The notes beneath the pieces are model-generated. The model was not told where the DNA came from, did no database searches, and was given only the letters and a program-made list of their open reading frames with translations. Made by a program: the position numbers and the translations under genes. From assembly GCA_021397835.1 (NCBI GenBank), contig JAJFZO010000028.1, positions 620,001-684,000 of the forward strand: DNA of 64,000 nucleotides, read 5' to 3'. Of this stretch, positions 8,940 through 22,018 are shown piece by piece. This stretch comes from Moringa oleifera (lineage: Eukaryota > Streptophyta > Magnoliopsida > Brassicales > Moringaceae). Each line of letters starts with the position of its first letter. The stretch's first letter is position 1.

Positions 8940-11210
8940 AGAATAAAATAATAATTTGTTCATTATTATTATTTTTTAAATTAATATAAATTTTAATTTT
9001 AAAAAAAAATTTAAAACATTCAATTTAATTGAAAATATAAAAAATTTAAAACTTAAATTATTTAAAAATAAAAATTTTACAAAAAATTAAAAATTAATAA
9101 AAAAAGTGAAAATAATGAAGCTATAAATATATTTAAAAATAATTTTGATTTATGTTGCTGTTTTAAAAAAACATAAACATGCAATAACTCAAAAATGTAA
9201 AGAAAAATTTTAAAAAACCTTAATACAATGGACAAATTTCAAAGAAAAATATAATTAAATACAAAAATAAAATAAAATAGATTTTGTTGAAAAAGAAAAT
9301 ACTAAAAATAAAATAAAATACTAAATTTAAAAAGAAAATATATCAAGTATTTAAAATCATTAAAAATAAAAATTTGAAAAATAAAATGTCATAAAATCCA
9401 ATATAATTCAAACAAAATAAAAAATTAAAAAAACATATACAAAAGATTAGAAAACTAAAAAATAAAAAATGAGAAAAATAATGCAAAATATTTTATAATT
9501 TAAACAATTGATCTTTTAAAGAAAAATATAAAATAAAAATATAACAAATCAAACAATTAAAAAATATAAATACAACAAAAGTATGTAGAACAAATAAATA
9601 AATGTATGTAAAAAATAAAATCAAATTTAAAAGTCAAATAAATAAAAATAAAAAATAACAAAAAATTAAAAGCCAAATAAACTAATAAAATTGCAGCCAC
9701 TTTGTGATGTCTAAATTTTTTCATTTTGTATTGAAATGGTTAACGATGATAAAAATTTAAAAAATTAAAAAATACAAAACATTATAAGTAAGGTTAAAAA
9801 ATAAAAGATATAAAATCAAATAAAATAAAAGTTTTAAGAAAAATGAGGTTATTATAAATAATAAGTGTTAAAAAATAAAAATACTCAACAAAATAAAAAA
9901 TAAATAAGAGAATTTTTTAAAAAAATCCAAAATAATTAAAAATAAGAAAAAAAAAAGAGTAAAAGAAAATCGAAGAAAATCAAGATAATACATATAAAAA
10001 AGAAAATAGTAAAGAAACTAAACTCTTTGCAAAGTAAGAAAATAGATTTTTTGAAAAATAAAGTAGTAATAAAATAAAATGACATATAATATAAAAAATA
10101 TCTCTAAAAATCATTAAACATCAAAAAATGAAAATAGAAAAAATATTATAAAATCAAAAAATAAAAAATAAAAAGACTAATTAAAAACATAAAAAATAAA
10201 AAAATAAAAAATAAAAACTAAAAATAAAATAATGTAAAACAATTGAAGAATCTTAAAATATTTTATAAAAAATTAAAAAATAATTTTTGTTTGCATTGAT
10301 TTTTAAATAAAAATATAATAAAAATAAAATAAATCAAATAATAAAAAACAAAAATCCAAAAAATAAATAAAAATATCCAAATAAAAAATATAAAAATACA
10401 ATAAAATTCAAAAAATAAAATAAATAAAAAGTAAACGAACGAAAAACTAAAACACTAACAAAATTGCAACTACTTGGTGAGGTTTAATATTTTTTATTTT
10501 GCTGAATTAAAATAAATTAAAATGAATAAATTTTTAAAAATTTAAAAATTAAGAAGTATTAAAAATTATTAAATAAATTTTAAAAATAAAATAAAAATAA
10601 ATAAAATTTTAGAAAAACTAAATAAACTAAAAATTTTAAGAAAAATAAAGTTACTAAAAAAACTAAAAATACCCAAAAACAAATGAAAGAAGAAAATTTA
10701 AAAAATTCATTGTAATTTATATAAAATAAAAAAAAGTAAAAAAGAAAACAAAATCAAGAGAATACATATAGAAAAAAACAATACTAAAGAAACAAAAACT
10801 CTTCGCAAACTAAGAAAATAAATTTTGTTGAAAAAAAACATAATAGAAGATCAAAAAAATTAAATATCAAAAATGTATATCAAAAATAATTTTAAGAAAT
10901 TTAAATAAAATAAAAAATAAAAAAGTAAAAGAAAATAATTGAAAAAATGAAGAAAAACAGAAAAGATTTAAAAACTTAAAAAAATAATGTAAAATAATTT
11001 AAAACATTCCAAGAATCATACAATATTCTTTAGAAAAAATTTAAAACCACAATTTAGATTTGCATTGATCAATTAAAAGAACTTGTAATAAAACATAAAT
11101 TAAAAAGTAAAAATTTTAAAAATACAATAAAAATATAAAATTTATTCAAAATAAATAAATAAAATTTATTTTATTTACTTGAATGAATATAAAAAAAGGA
11201 AAAAAAAGAG
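8940..11210. repeat. AT-rich tandem repeat, period ~770 bp, copy A
   Basis: This looks like featureless A-rich DNA, but three anchor motifs recur in fixed order about 770 bp apart. 'ttgcagccacttngtgangtctaa' is near 9,690 and 10,465. 'aaactctttgcaaagtaag' is near 10,020 and 10,795. 'gatttgcattgatc' is near 10,290 (variant) and 11,050. Related anchors occur in the 48.2-50.2 and 53.9-55.6 kb blocks, some in the opposite orientation. No protein is encoded. The function is unknown; it behaves like a local satellite or the body of a non-autonomous element. Confidence 0.75.
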
Positions 11211-11214
11211 ATAA

Positions 11215-14200
11215 TATTTGATCAGAGAAAAATGGAATAACAAAAGGCAACACTTATATGAACTCCACTCATTCCTCCTTCTTTCACTCCATTTTATCTA
11301 CAATTTGAACAAAAATATGTACCAATTTTGTTGATGATTTCTGAAAATTTAGGAAGAACTCCTGATTTGAAGATAATAAATGTAACATAAGGATATTTAA
11401 TAATTTTTAAAAAATAATTTTTATTTTTAAAATTATTAAACATCTTTTATTTGAAAAAGATATTATTCCTAAGTTTTCTTTTTGGTTCTTATTTCTTAAA
11501 AAAATTATAATTTTTTATGTGATGATGAAAAACTAGCAATTCAAATTTAGTCAATAAAAAGTTCAAAAGAAATACGCTATTTTTTAAATTATGATAATAT
11601 CAAAAGTTATCTTTTTAATTTTTTATATTAAATAATTTCACATTTTTATTTTAAAAAACTTTTGATGGATAATAAATTATATATACATACATACATATAT
11701 ATATATATATGCCTCAATCAAATATTAGATTATAAATGGTTAACTCATGGCACAATTTGTATTTTACGTTTCTTTAATTTTAAATTTTATTTTTAAAAAA
11801 TAAAAAATAATATAAAAATTAATTAAGTCCATTATTATTTAAATGTTAATTTGAAAATTATTGTAACAATTTTATCAACATAAATATAAATTAATATTAA
11901 CTTTTTTATAATTCTTTATTTAGTTTATTAAAAATATCACATTTATTTTGTATTAATGTTATTTATAAATTTTTATATTTATTTCTTTTCATTATAGTAG
12001 TATGAAAATATTAGAGACTCTAAAAAGACCCATAAAGTAACAAGCAACTGTTAAGTTACTAATGCAAAAAAAAGTCAATTATAATGACAAAGCACTCGAA
12101 ACCTGCACTACCTGATTAGATTCATAGGCAGACATACTACTACCACATTATTACTGCTTGATTCTCTAACCAAACTCCATATGTTCTTAAAGTGAATACT
12201 TTGATTCCTTACAACTATTTTTAATGAAAGCTAAGTGTTATTACCTCTTGCAATGATACAATAGGTTTTGCATTAACATCAATGATTTAGTGATAGTTAA
12301 GATTTTATTGTCACATTACATAAGTTATGTCTAAGTTTTAACAAGTTAGAATTATGAATAAGACTTTGGACAATGCATTATTTGGTGTAAAATCAAATTC
12401 AAGATTTAAAAGTGAATGACCCACTAACTAGATAGGGCCATAAATTATTACTAAACAGAACATATACCCAATTGTGCAAGTTTTCAGACAAGACCCCTAA
12501 AATATTACTAAATAAAATAAATACCGAATTGTTCAAACTCTCAAAGACGTTAAAAAAAACAACAAAAAAAAAACAGTAGTATTGGTGAGATTTTATTTTT
12601 GGGGCTAATTTATGGCTGGTGCAAGCTCACATAGTGCTATTTTTTCCATAACCAAAGCGCCTTCTTTTTTTAAGCTTAAAAGGGCCTATTTAACCGTTTT
12701 ATAATGAACAAAAGCATTTTGCTTTAGCTAATGGAGTTGGTAAAGCTTTAACTCTAATCCTTAATAAAAAAAAATGCAATATCTACTTGCTTTTAAAAAA
12801 CTATTATTACCAAATAGGAAGACATTAATCTTTATCACACTTGCAGGGTGTTTACTATTGTTATATCTGTCAGTTTTGTCTTTAGTTTTTCTTCCTCTGT
12901 TTTCATATGCTTTTGTTGCTAAATTGGTATCCTTTGTCAAAGACATTCTAATGCTAATCTCATGTCTCCATTTTCTTTCCCCAATAATAATTTTCTAGTC
13001 AACATTAATAAATTAATGTCACATGCTTCTCATCCCAACGCGGTATGTCTCAAATGACCAATTTAACCCCACCATCTTTTTTTAAAAAAATATAGCTATT
13101 CAACTTAGTTGTATTTCATTTCTTAATTTAATTGGTTGTGATCATCATCCCTTATATCTTGCAATTTTGAAAGATATGCATAAAATTATGATACCCATAC
13201 TCTTGAAATTTATAAGTTATTAATATGAACATGAGATATTGGTTGATATGAGCAAAGAAGTCGTTAGACTAATATAATTATACAAAAATCTCGCATCTTA
13301 TGATTTTAGTTTTTGATTTAATAGTTTATTATTAGATAACTATGTAGTAAGGTCAAATTCATTAGATAAGGACATTTAGATTTTAATGTGTATAGCCATC
13401 TATTTACTAACATACATAAACAGTAGAGTTATGCACAAGACCCATTTAGTATATTATATAATTCAAGTAGCTTTGAATTTTCAAAAAATGTCTTGATCTT
13501 GATTAGGATCACAAGGGTATGTGTCCCTTTCATCAAATGTCATGTAGGGGTATTGCTTTCATCATCTTAAGTTTCCTTCTTTAATTTCAATTTTAATATT
13601 TTCATTAAGATTAGGTGTGTTAGGTCCGCCATTGCTCATTACTACCATTTAAGTTTTTCTGTCCCTATTAACTTCCTATATCAACCACCATTTTGTTTAC
13701 CCAAATTTGCAAAACGAAGAAAACAAAAATTTCACAATCCAATTCAAGTCTTTCTCTATTTGGATGTGATAAACTTTTGCTTTCTTGTTATTAAATTAAC
13801 GTATATATTATTATATATAAGATATTCATTTTTGTTTTAGTTCAGTTTAACTTGAAATATCAACACTAGCTCTACTTTTAATAATTAAATTTAGCACAAT
13901 CTTAACACAATTCAAATTTGACTTAAATATTCTAAACTAACAAATTAAAACATATTAGACTTTGAGAGAAACTCATCATTTAAATTAAATCTATTATATT
14001 TAAAAGTCACGCTGGAAATTAAAAGACAGATATCTATAAACAAAAATAATATTAACTTTTGATTAATTTTTAATTTTAAAAATTATAAAATTATAAGATA
14101 TAGTATTATTAAGTTTTTTTTTTTTTAATTTTTTCTATTTCATGGATTATTCATAATTCAAATTTAAATTTTTTTTAAGAATATACAATCTTGACGATGC

Positions 14201-14880
14201 TATTTTGATTTTTGTTTTATTACAAGTTAAATACATTTATAAAATATAAAAAGTCAAAAATTTACTTATTATAAGATGAAACTTATTTAACATGTTAGGC
14301 GTGAAAGAAAAGCTCATGATAGGGCTATTAGAATATTATTACTGTACTGTACCACATAATAGGATGGCTTTATGTTCCTTTACTTTATGTTCAATGGTTT
14401 CATAGATTTACCACTTGTGAACATGCAACAGTATAGCGAAACAAACCAAGCCATCAATAAGAAAGATCGCGATCCTATGACACAACACTGAATAATCCAT
14501 TCGACTGCATGGAAATTCTAGATAAACTTAAAACTAAAGTCCCACTTTAGAATCTCATCGGCATAGAGTCTTCACTTTCGATTTTTTGAATCATGTGCCT
14601 CATTACTACTAAATTATAACAAAAAAAAAAAAATTACCGCCTTACACAACCATTAGCCATGTCAAGATTGGGCTAGTATGGTGCACATCATACTGTCTGC
14701 CACCATCGGATTAGCACGTCACACAACTTACCTTTGACTTACAAAAATACCCTTTATCACATTTTCTTTTTTTACCATTATGTCCTTCAAGCTTTTGAAT
14801 TAGCATGTTGTGATTAGCTCTAGCACCATTCATGATCCAAGATTATATTTTGTTGTTAATTTTTTATAAATTTTTTTAAA
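11215..14880. other. No gene recognised
   Basis: Single-copy-looking AT-rich DNA with no counterpart next to copy B of module 1. Short open frames (for example 12,774-12,998) show no family resemblance. A (TA)n/(CATA)n microsatellite lies at about 11,680-11,711. Confidence 0.6.
11680..11711. repeat. TA/CATA microsatellite
   Basis: A run of 'atacatacatacatatatat' type units followed by pure AT dinucleotides. Confidence 0.9.
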
Positions 14881-14889
14881 GAAAAGAAT

Positions 14890-16080
14890 ATTCGTTGAAG
14901 TTTCTAAGCTTACTTGGTTGCGAACCTACAGTTAGAACCACGAGCTCAACTGATGTGACCGAATGATTATCAGGAACTTAATCAACAGTTCATGTTTGAT
15001 AGTCGATTTCGCTTGGTGGCAAGAGAAACCTTATTGCCCTCAGGCTCGTCGCAACTGCTACTTTGCTTTCAACCTTACCACTACAGCAACGTCTCTTTTC
15101 TTTAACAAACTCATCGAGCTTTGAATATCACTGCTTCAACTCACACACCGATTCCCTCAACTCTTTAAACACATCAAATTGTCCTACTCGAGTTGACTTT
15201 GCATTTTCTTTCTCCTCATTTTTAGCTTGTTTCCCCTACCTACACTTTTACACTCATGGTCACTTTCCAAGTTAGCATTGATAACCAATCATGGTCGAGG
15301 TTTGGTTCTAAATCGATTTGGGCCCGATCTGATTCATTATCGCAACTTGGCTCGAGTTTATCTTGGGCTTATTGAGTGTCTAAGGCCTTGTTTTCCTCAT
15401 CCTTTGTAATGTTCACATTCTCGAGCTTATGATTGTTAGAGTTTGACTCATTGAAAGATCAGTCATTGTGCTTATCGGATTCATCCTTGACGACTGGTGT
15501 TTCGATAATGAATAAGGGAGAGAATTTTTGCTCTTTTCCCTTCAGTCTGTCTTCCTCTAGATCTGCCTCTTCCTTCAAGCTCTTTTCTCCCTCCTTCTCC
15601 AATCTCTTCACTTTTAATTCAAGTGACTTATAAACAAGAAGGAAATAACCTCTCAGATTCTTAGATCTTGATGATATATAGGTGATACTTTGAATCTCTC
15701 ATGAGAAGAGAAAAAGCCTTACACGATCAAAATATCGCATCATTAGATGTCACGACGGAGCTCTTCGACGCGAATCCTATGGAGCTCCTCAACCATGTGA
15801 ACGAAGCTGGCCGATTCGAAAGTGTTTTGGGCCATGAAGCACCGCTTAATGTTGTTGAGCTTATCGCTGCAGTTCTGTGGAGTAAGCAAAGGGAAACTGG
15901 AGCTCTTTTGGCTCCACAGCTCCATGGCGATTAAGTCCCAACTCTTAGTCCCATGTTGGTTGACAACACAAGCTAGAAAGAGCTCCTTTGAAAAGCTCTA
16001 AGATTACGTACTATTTTCATGCTCCCTAGCCATGGCACCACCACCATCAACAGAATCAATATCATTTGGCTGGCTTCTCT
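14890..16080 (-). pseudogene. SANT/Myb-like and bromodomain protein pseudogene
   Basis: The minus strand starts near a possible ATG at 16,034. It then gives ELFLACVVNQHGTKSWDLIA followed by LLTPQNCSDKLNNIKRCFMA and VEELHRIRVEELRRDI. This is the SANT-like domain and following helix of the plant SANT/bromodomain family. Downstream, 15,640-15,430 encodes a charged coiled-coil (VKRLEKEGEKSLKEEADLEE), and 15,000-14,890 shows LLIKFLIIIRSHQLSSWF, like the start of the bromodomain. Stops occur early (within the first 15 codons), in the acidic linker and in the bromodomain start. Most of the bromodomain is missing. The pseudogene ends where the telomere-like satellite starts. I am confident of the family from the domain order. 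Confidence 0.7.
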
Positions 16081-16109
16081 TTTGCTTTGACTTGATTTTT
16101 CTTATTTTG

Positions 16110-19100
16110 ATTATTAGGGTTTTAAACACTCAAGCCTAGACCCTTATATTCTAGATCATAAATTTTAGAGTATAGACACTAAACCCTACACCTTACCCTA
16201 AAACCCTACAATCTTAAAATCTAAAATATGACCCAAGATCTTAGTCTATAGACTCTAGACCATAAACTCTAGACCGTAGACGACCTTGGATCTTAGACCA
16301 TAAACTCCATACCTTAGACCTTAGACCTTGGATCTTAGAACATAGACTGTACACCCTAGACCTTAGACCTTCGATCTTAAGACCATAGACTCTATACCCT
16401 TGACTTTACACCTTACCCTAAAACGCTATAACCCTCAAATCCAAAATTAAGATCGAAGATTCTACGACAAATGTGAGACCCCAAACCTTAGGCCCTAGAC
16501 TATAAACCATAAACCATATGCGTTAGACTTAGGCCTTAAACCTTAGACCTTAAATTGCAGACCATAAATCGTAGACCCTAGACCGTATAGTTTATACCTT
16601 AAACCTTAAAACCCTAAAACCTTAAAACCTAAACTTTAGACCTTTAATGTAGACACTAAAGCCTAAACACCTATATATCAGACCTTAAACTCTAAACCCT
16701 AAAATCTAAACACCAGATTCTAGACCCTAAAATCTAAACACTAGATTGTAGTCCCCTAAAATCCAAATGCTAGATTTTAGACCTTAAATCCAAAAACATT
16801 AAAACCCTATGACCTTAGAAAATAAACCTTAAAACTCAAGACCCTAGGTCTTAGAATCTAGACCTTAAAACTTCAGAACCTAGATCTTAAAAGCTAGAGC
16901 TTAGACCCTTAAACCAAGACCAAAGACCTAGACCAAAGACCTTAGACCCTAGATTCTAATGCTTTAGACCCTAAACCCTAAACAATGGACCTTAAACTCT
17001 AGATTCTAGAGTCTAAACTCTAGACAAGGGACATTGATCGTAAACCATATATTCTAAATCCTAAACCCTAGAATTATAGACCCTATAATTCTTAAAGCCT
17101 AGATCTTAAACCCAAACCTTAAAACCTTACCTTAAACCCTAAATTCGAAACTTTAAACCTAAGACACTACTATAATGTGATATCCTAGACCCTACATATT
17201 GGAACCCTTTCACATTGGAACCCCTACACATAAAACCCTAGAACCTAAAACCTAAAAACTAAACCTTAAACCTTAGATCTAAACCTTAGGCCTTAGATTA
17301 TGGACCTTAAACCCTAGGCCCTCGATCCGAATTTCTTAACTCAGGACCCTAGATTATACCTTATACCCTAGACCCTAGAACTTAGACCTTAGACCCTGAA
17401 CCCTGAAACCCTAGACCCTTAAGCCCTGCACTCCTAAACCCTACACTCTAAACCTTAAACTTTACACCTTAGATCCTAGACCTTAAACTTTAATTCCTAG
17501 ACCTTGAAACTATAAAACAGTAAAACCTAAAACATAGACTCCAGACCTAAAACCCTAAATCTTGAACCCTAAAAAAGTTACACCTTCAGCACAAGACCTT
17601 AGATCCTAAACTATAAACCCTAAACTCTATAACCCTTAACCCTAAGCTCAAAACTCTAGACCCTAGAGCCTACACCTTGGACCTAGATCCTAAGACCATG
17701 AAACCACAAAAACTTGAAATCCTAAAACACTATACCCTTTACTCTAAAGTCAAAAACCTTAGAGCCTCAAACCATCGATCCTAAAATCCTAAATCATTGC
17801 TCCCCACACCTTAAACTAAAGACCTTACACCTTAAGTCCTAGATCCTAAAAAACTTAACACTTAACCCTATATCCCAATTCCTAAACTTAGACCATAAAC
17901 TATGGATCTTAATTTCTAAACCTTAGACCTAGGATTCTAGCCCTACACCCTACCCTAAAACTCAAGATTCTGGACCTCACACCCTACCTTAAAACTTGAG
18001 ATTCTTAAAATCTAAAATCCAAGATTCTTAAAATCTAAAACCTAGACCCAAGAACTTAGACTTTGTACCTTGAACCATAGATCGTAGAACTTTGACCCCC
18101 CTAAAATCTTAGAACCTTAAAACCTAAAACCCCAAATACTAGACCCTAAACCTTAGACCTCAAAATCTAGGCTTTAAACCCTAGACTTTTGGACCCTAAA
18201 CCTTGCACCCTAGATCCTAGACCCTAGACCTTAGACCCTTAAACACCTTCAACCCTAAACATTAATCCTTAGATCTTAAAACCCAAAAACGAGAACCTAG
18301 AACCTAAAACCCAAAAACCATAACCTAGAACCTAGACCATAGACCTAAGACCCTATATCATGGATCCCAAAACACTATCCTTGGACTTAAAACCCTAAAC
18401 CTTAGAATCTCGAACCTTAAAGCCTAGACCTTGATCCTAAAACACAAAAACCCTTAAGAACCTAAAACCTTCTAACTTAGACTCTAGAACCTAGATCTTA
18501 GATCATAAAACCCTAGACCCTAAAACCTTAGAACCTTAAACTTAGACCCTAAAACTTAAACCTTAACCCCAAGATCCTAAACACTAAAACTTAAACCCTA
18601 AATCTTAGACATTAGGCCCTAAACCCTCGACGCTGTATCCTAAACTCTAATTCTTAGACCATAAACCTTGGACTCTAGACATTTAAACCGTAGACCGTAA
18701 ACCGTAAACCTTAGACCTTGACATTATACATTTAAACCATAAACCCAAAACCTTTGACATAGACACAAAACCCTTGACCTTTAACCTTAAACCCTATATT
18801 CTAGACCCTAGACCCTAGACCTTATATCCTAAACCCTAGATCCTAGATCCTATATTTTAAATCCTAAACTCTATAAAGCCTAAATCATAAACCCTAAACT
18901 TGAAGTCTAACACTAAAACCTTAGTCTAAACTCAAAACCATAAATTTAGGATCTTAAACCTTTAATCCTAGTGCCAAGACCTTAAACCCTAAACCTTAAC
19001 CCTTAAACTCTACCTAAGCCTTAGACCTTAAACCCAAAACCAAAGACCTTAAACCCTAAACCCAAGACCTTAACCCTTAAATCGTAGATCCTTGATGTAA

Positions 19101-22018
19101 GACCTTAGACCCTAGACCTTAAAACTTTAGAACCTTAAGACCTTAAAACCCAAAAACCTAGATCTCAGACCTTGAACTCTAGGTCTTAAACCTAAAACCC
19201 TAGACCTTGGACCCTAATTCATAGACCCATAAAATCCTAAAATCATAAGATCGTAGACCTTAAAATGCTAAATCCTAGATCATAGAACTCTAGACCTTAA
19301 AACCATAAAACTCTAAATCACTAGATATTAGAGCTAAAAACCCTAGAGTTTGAAACCTTAGATCCTAAAACCTTAGACCTTGAACCCTAGACCTTGGACT
19401 AAGATTCTAAACTCAAGACCTTAGATCTTAGAAAATAGACATTTGACACTAAACGTTAGACCTTAAACGCTAGACCCTTAAACCCTAGACCCAAGACTTT
19501 AGACCTTAAAACTCCTATACTATATACCCTAAACTCTTATAGTTTAGACTCTAAACTCTAGATTCACACCCTTACCTAAGACCCTAGAACTTTAAACCTA
19601 AAACCAAGATCCTAGACCCTAAACTCTAGACCTTAGATCCTAAACCTCAAACTTTTGAGCTAAACCCTAAACCTTACCCTAAAACTCTTGAACCCAAGAA
19701 CCTATACGTAAGATCCTAGACTAAATCTTTAGACCTTAGACCCTAGACACTACCCTAGACACTAGATCTTTGACTGCAGTTAGTATACCACAGATCTTAG
19801 ACATCTTAGACCCTAAAACCCTAAAACTTAAAACCTAGACCTCCCCAAGACACTAGACCATGGAGCTTAAAACACTAGACTATCAACACTAAAGCTTAGA
19901 CCCAAAGCTCTAGAATCATGAACCCTAAACCTAGATCTTAAAACATTAAAACTTTTAGACCTAAAATCCTTAGAACCTAGAACCTAAGAACTAAGACCCA
20001 AGATCCTAGACTAAACATTAGACCTTAGAGCCTAAACACTACCCTAGACACTAGATCCTTGACCATAATTAGTGGATCGCAGATCTTAGATGTCCTAGAC
20101 CCTAAAACCCTAGAACTCAAAACCTAGACCATAGACCTAAGATGCTAGACCTTGGACCTAAACCCTAGAATCCTGAACCTTAAACCTAGATCTTTAAACA
20201 TTGAAATCTTTAAACACAAAAGTCTTAGAACCTAGACTCTAAAATCTAGACATTAGACCCAAAATTCATAGACCCTAGACCCTAGACAGTAGATCCTTGA
20301 TCATAGTCGGTGGAACGTAGATCTTAAATGTCTTATACCCTAAAACCTTAAAACTCAAAACCTAGACCATAGACCCAAGACCCTAGACCTTGGACCCTAA
20401 ACCCTAAAATCTTGAACCTTAAACGTAGATCCTAAAACATTAGAACCTTTGCACCTAAAAAACTTAAAACCTAGACTCTAGAACCTAGACATTAGACCCG
20501 AAATTCTTAGACCTTAAAGCCTTAGAACACTAAGACCTAGACCCTATACCTTAGATCTTTGACCCTAAACTCTATACCCTAAATTCTAGATCTTAAATCT
20601 TAGACTCTATGCCCTAGACATTAAAGCTTAAATCTTGGACCTTAGACCATAATTCTTAAACAATAGACTCATAGAACTTAGATCTTAATTACTAAACCCT
20701 AGATCTTAGATCCTAAACCTTAAGCATTAGATCCTAGACCCTAAATCCTGAAATTGTAGACTTAAGATCTTAAACCTTGACATTAAGCCCTAAATCCTAC
20801 ACCTAAACCTTAGATCTGAAATCCTTGATCTTTCATCTTAAACCCTAGACTCTAAACCTTAACCTAATAACCTTAACCAAAACCCTAAATCATAAACCCT
20901 AGACCCTAACTGTAAAACATACATTAGATCCTTGACCCTAAAACGTTACTTCCAAAACCTAGACCCTAGAACCTAAAACACTAAAACCTAAAAACCCAAA
21001 ATCGTAAAACTTGAAACCTTAAGACCCTAAAACCTATAATACATATCCTAAACCTTAGACCTTGGACTTTTTAAATCCTATACATAAAAATCCTAAGACT
21101 CTAAAATCCTAAAACTCTAAAACCCAATAACCCTAAACCCTTAAACCCTTGAGCCTCAATGTTAAACCCAAAAACCCTAAAAACCTATACTTTAGGTCCT
21201 ATACCTTAAAACATAAGACCTTAAACCTAAATCTTAAAACCCTAAAACCAAAAACCTTAAAACCTAAAACTCAAACCTTAGATCCTAGACCTTAAACCCT
21301 AGACTCTAGACCTTAAACCTTAGACCCTAAAACCTTAGACTTAGACCCTCGACCTTAAAATTGTAGACCTTGGAACCAAAGACCCTAAAACCTAAACCTT
21401 AGACCTTAGATCCTGAATCTTAAAATCATGGACTCTAAACCCTAGACCTTAAAACCTTAAAACCCTAGACCTAGACGTTTGACCTTAAAATTGTAGACCT
21501 AAACCCTAAAATTGCGGACCCTAAATTCTAAAACTGTAGACTTATACATAAAACTATAATCCTAAACCCTAAAATCATAAACTCTAAAGCTTAGAAATGA
21601 AACCTTAAAACTTTCAACCCTAGAATGTAAAACCTAGACCCTAAACCATAAACTCTTGACCCTACACCTTGAACCTTGGACCTTGTACTTTGGATCCTAA
21701 ACCCTAGTTCTTGCAACCTAAACCCAAAATCTTAACATTAAAATCCTTCCCTTAAACCAAACCATAAAACTTAAAACCTACAAAGCCTTAGATTTTAGAC
21801 TCAGGCCCTAGATCTTAGACCGAAAAATCTAGACCCTAAATCTTAGAACCCAGACCCCAAACCTTAGGCCATAAGCCCTAAGCCCAAGACCTTGACCCGA
21901 AAACCTCAAACCGTAAACCTTGAAACCTAGACCAAAAACCTACACCCTGCTAGATCCTAAAACCTAAATAGTTGACCCTAATTCCTAGACCGAAAACCTA
22001 GACTTTAAACCCTAGACA
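16110..22018 (+). repeat. Degenerate telomere-like satellite, block A
   Basis: Almost the whole 5.9 kb is made of 7-bp units of the form CCYTARA: CCCTAAA, CCTTAAA, CCTTAGA, CCCTAGA and close variants. Perfect plant telomere dimers occur here and there (for example near 16,970). The C-rich strand is always the plus strand. Spacer words such as GATCCTA, CTTGAA and TTGGACC break the period, so it is not a functional telomere but an old or evolved interstitial array. Bases 16,692-20,324 and 21,290-22,018 match block B closely; the last 2.2 kb match block C more distantly. No gene is present. Confidence 0.93.

Larger units (their letters stand above)
2153..11165. repeat. Module 1, copy A: large segmental duplication
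   Basis: This stretch matches about 41,418-49,845 almost base for base, with scattered substitutions and a few indels. The left boundary is sharp: 'atagtagaacttgaatattc' is shared, but the sequence before it differs. The right boundary falls inside AT-rich DNA just after 'attcaaaataaataaat'. Copy A is about 0.6 kb longer because roughly 10,230-10,905 is absent from copy B. A 20-bp segment near 44,639-44,658 is present only in copy B, and the (AT)n tract near 7,270 is shorter here. It carries the composite of gene fragments listed below. Confidence 0.9.

Noticed and set aside
15063..15633. Plus-strand serine- and phenylalanine-rich open frames
   Set aside because: Antisense to the acidic coiled-coil part of the SANT/bromodomain pseudogene.
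16110..22018. Active telomere or chromosome-end sequence
   Set aside because: Perfect CCCTAAA runs are too short and too rare, and gene-fragment DNA continues on both sides.
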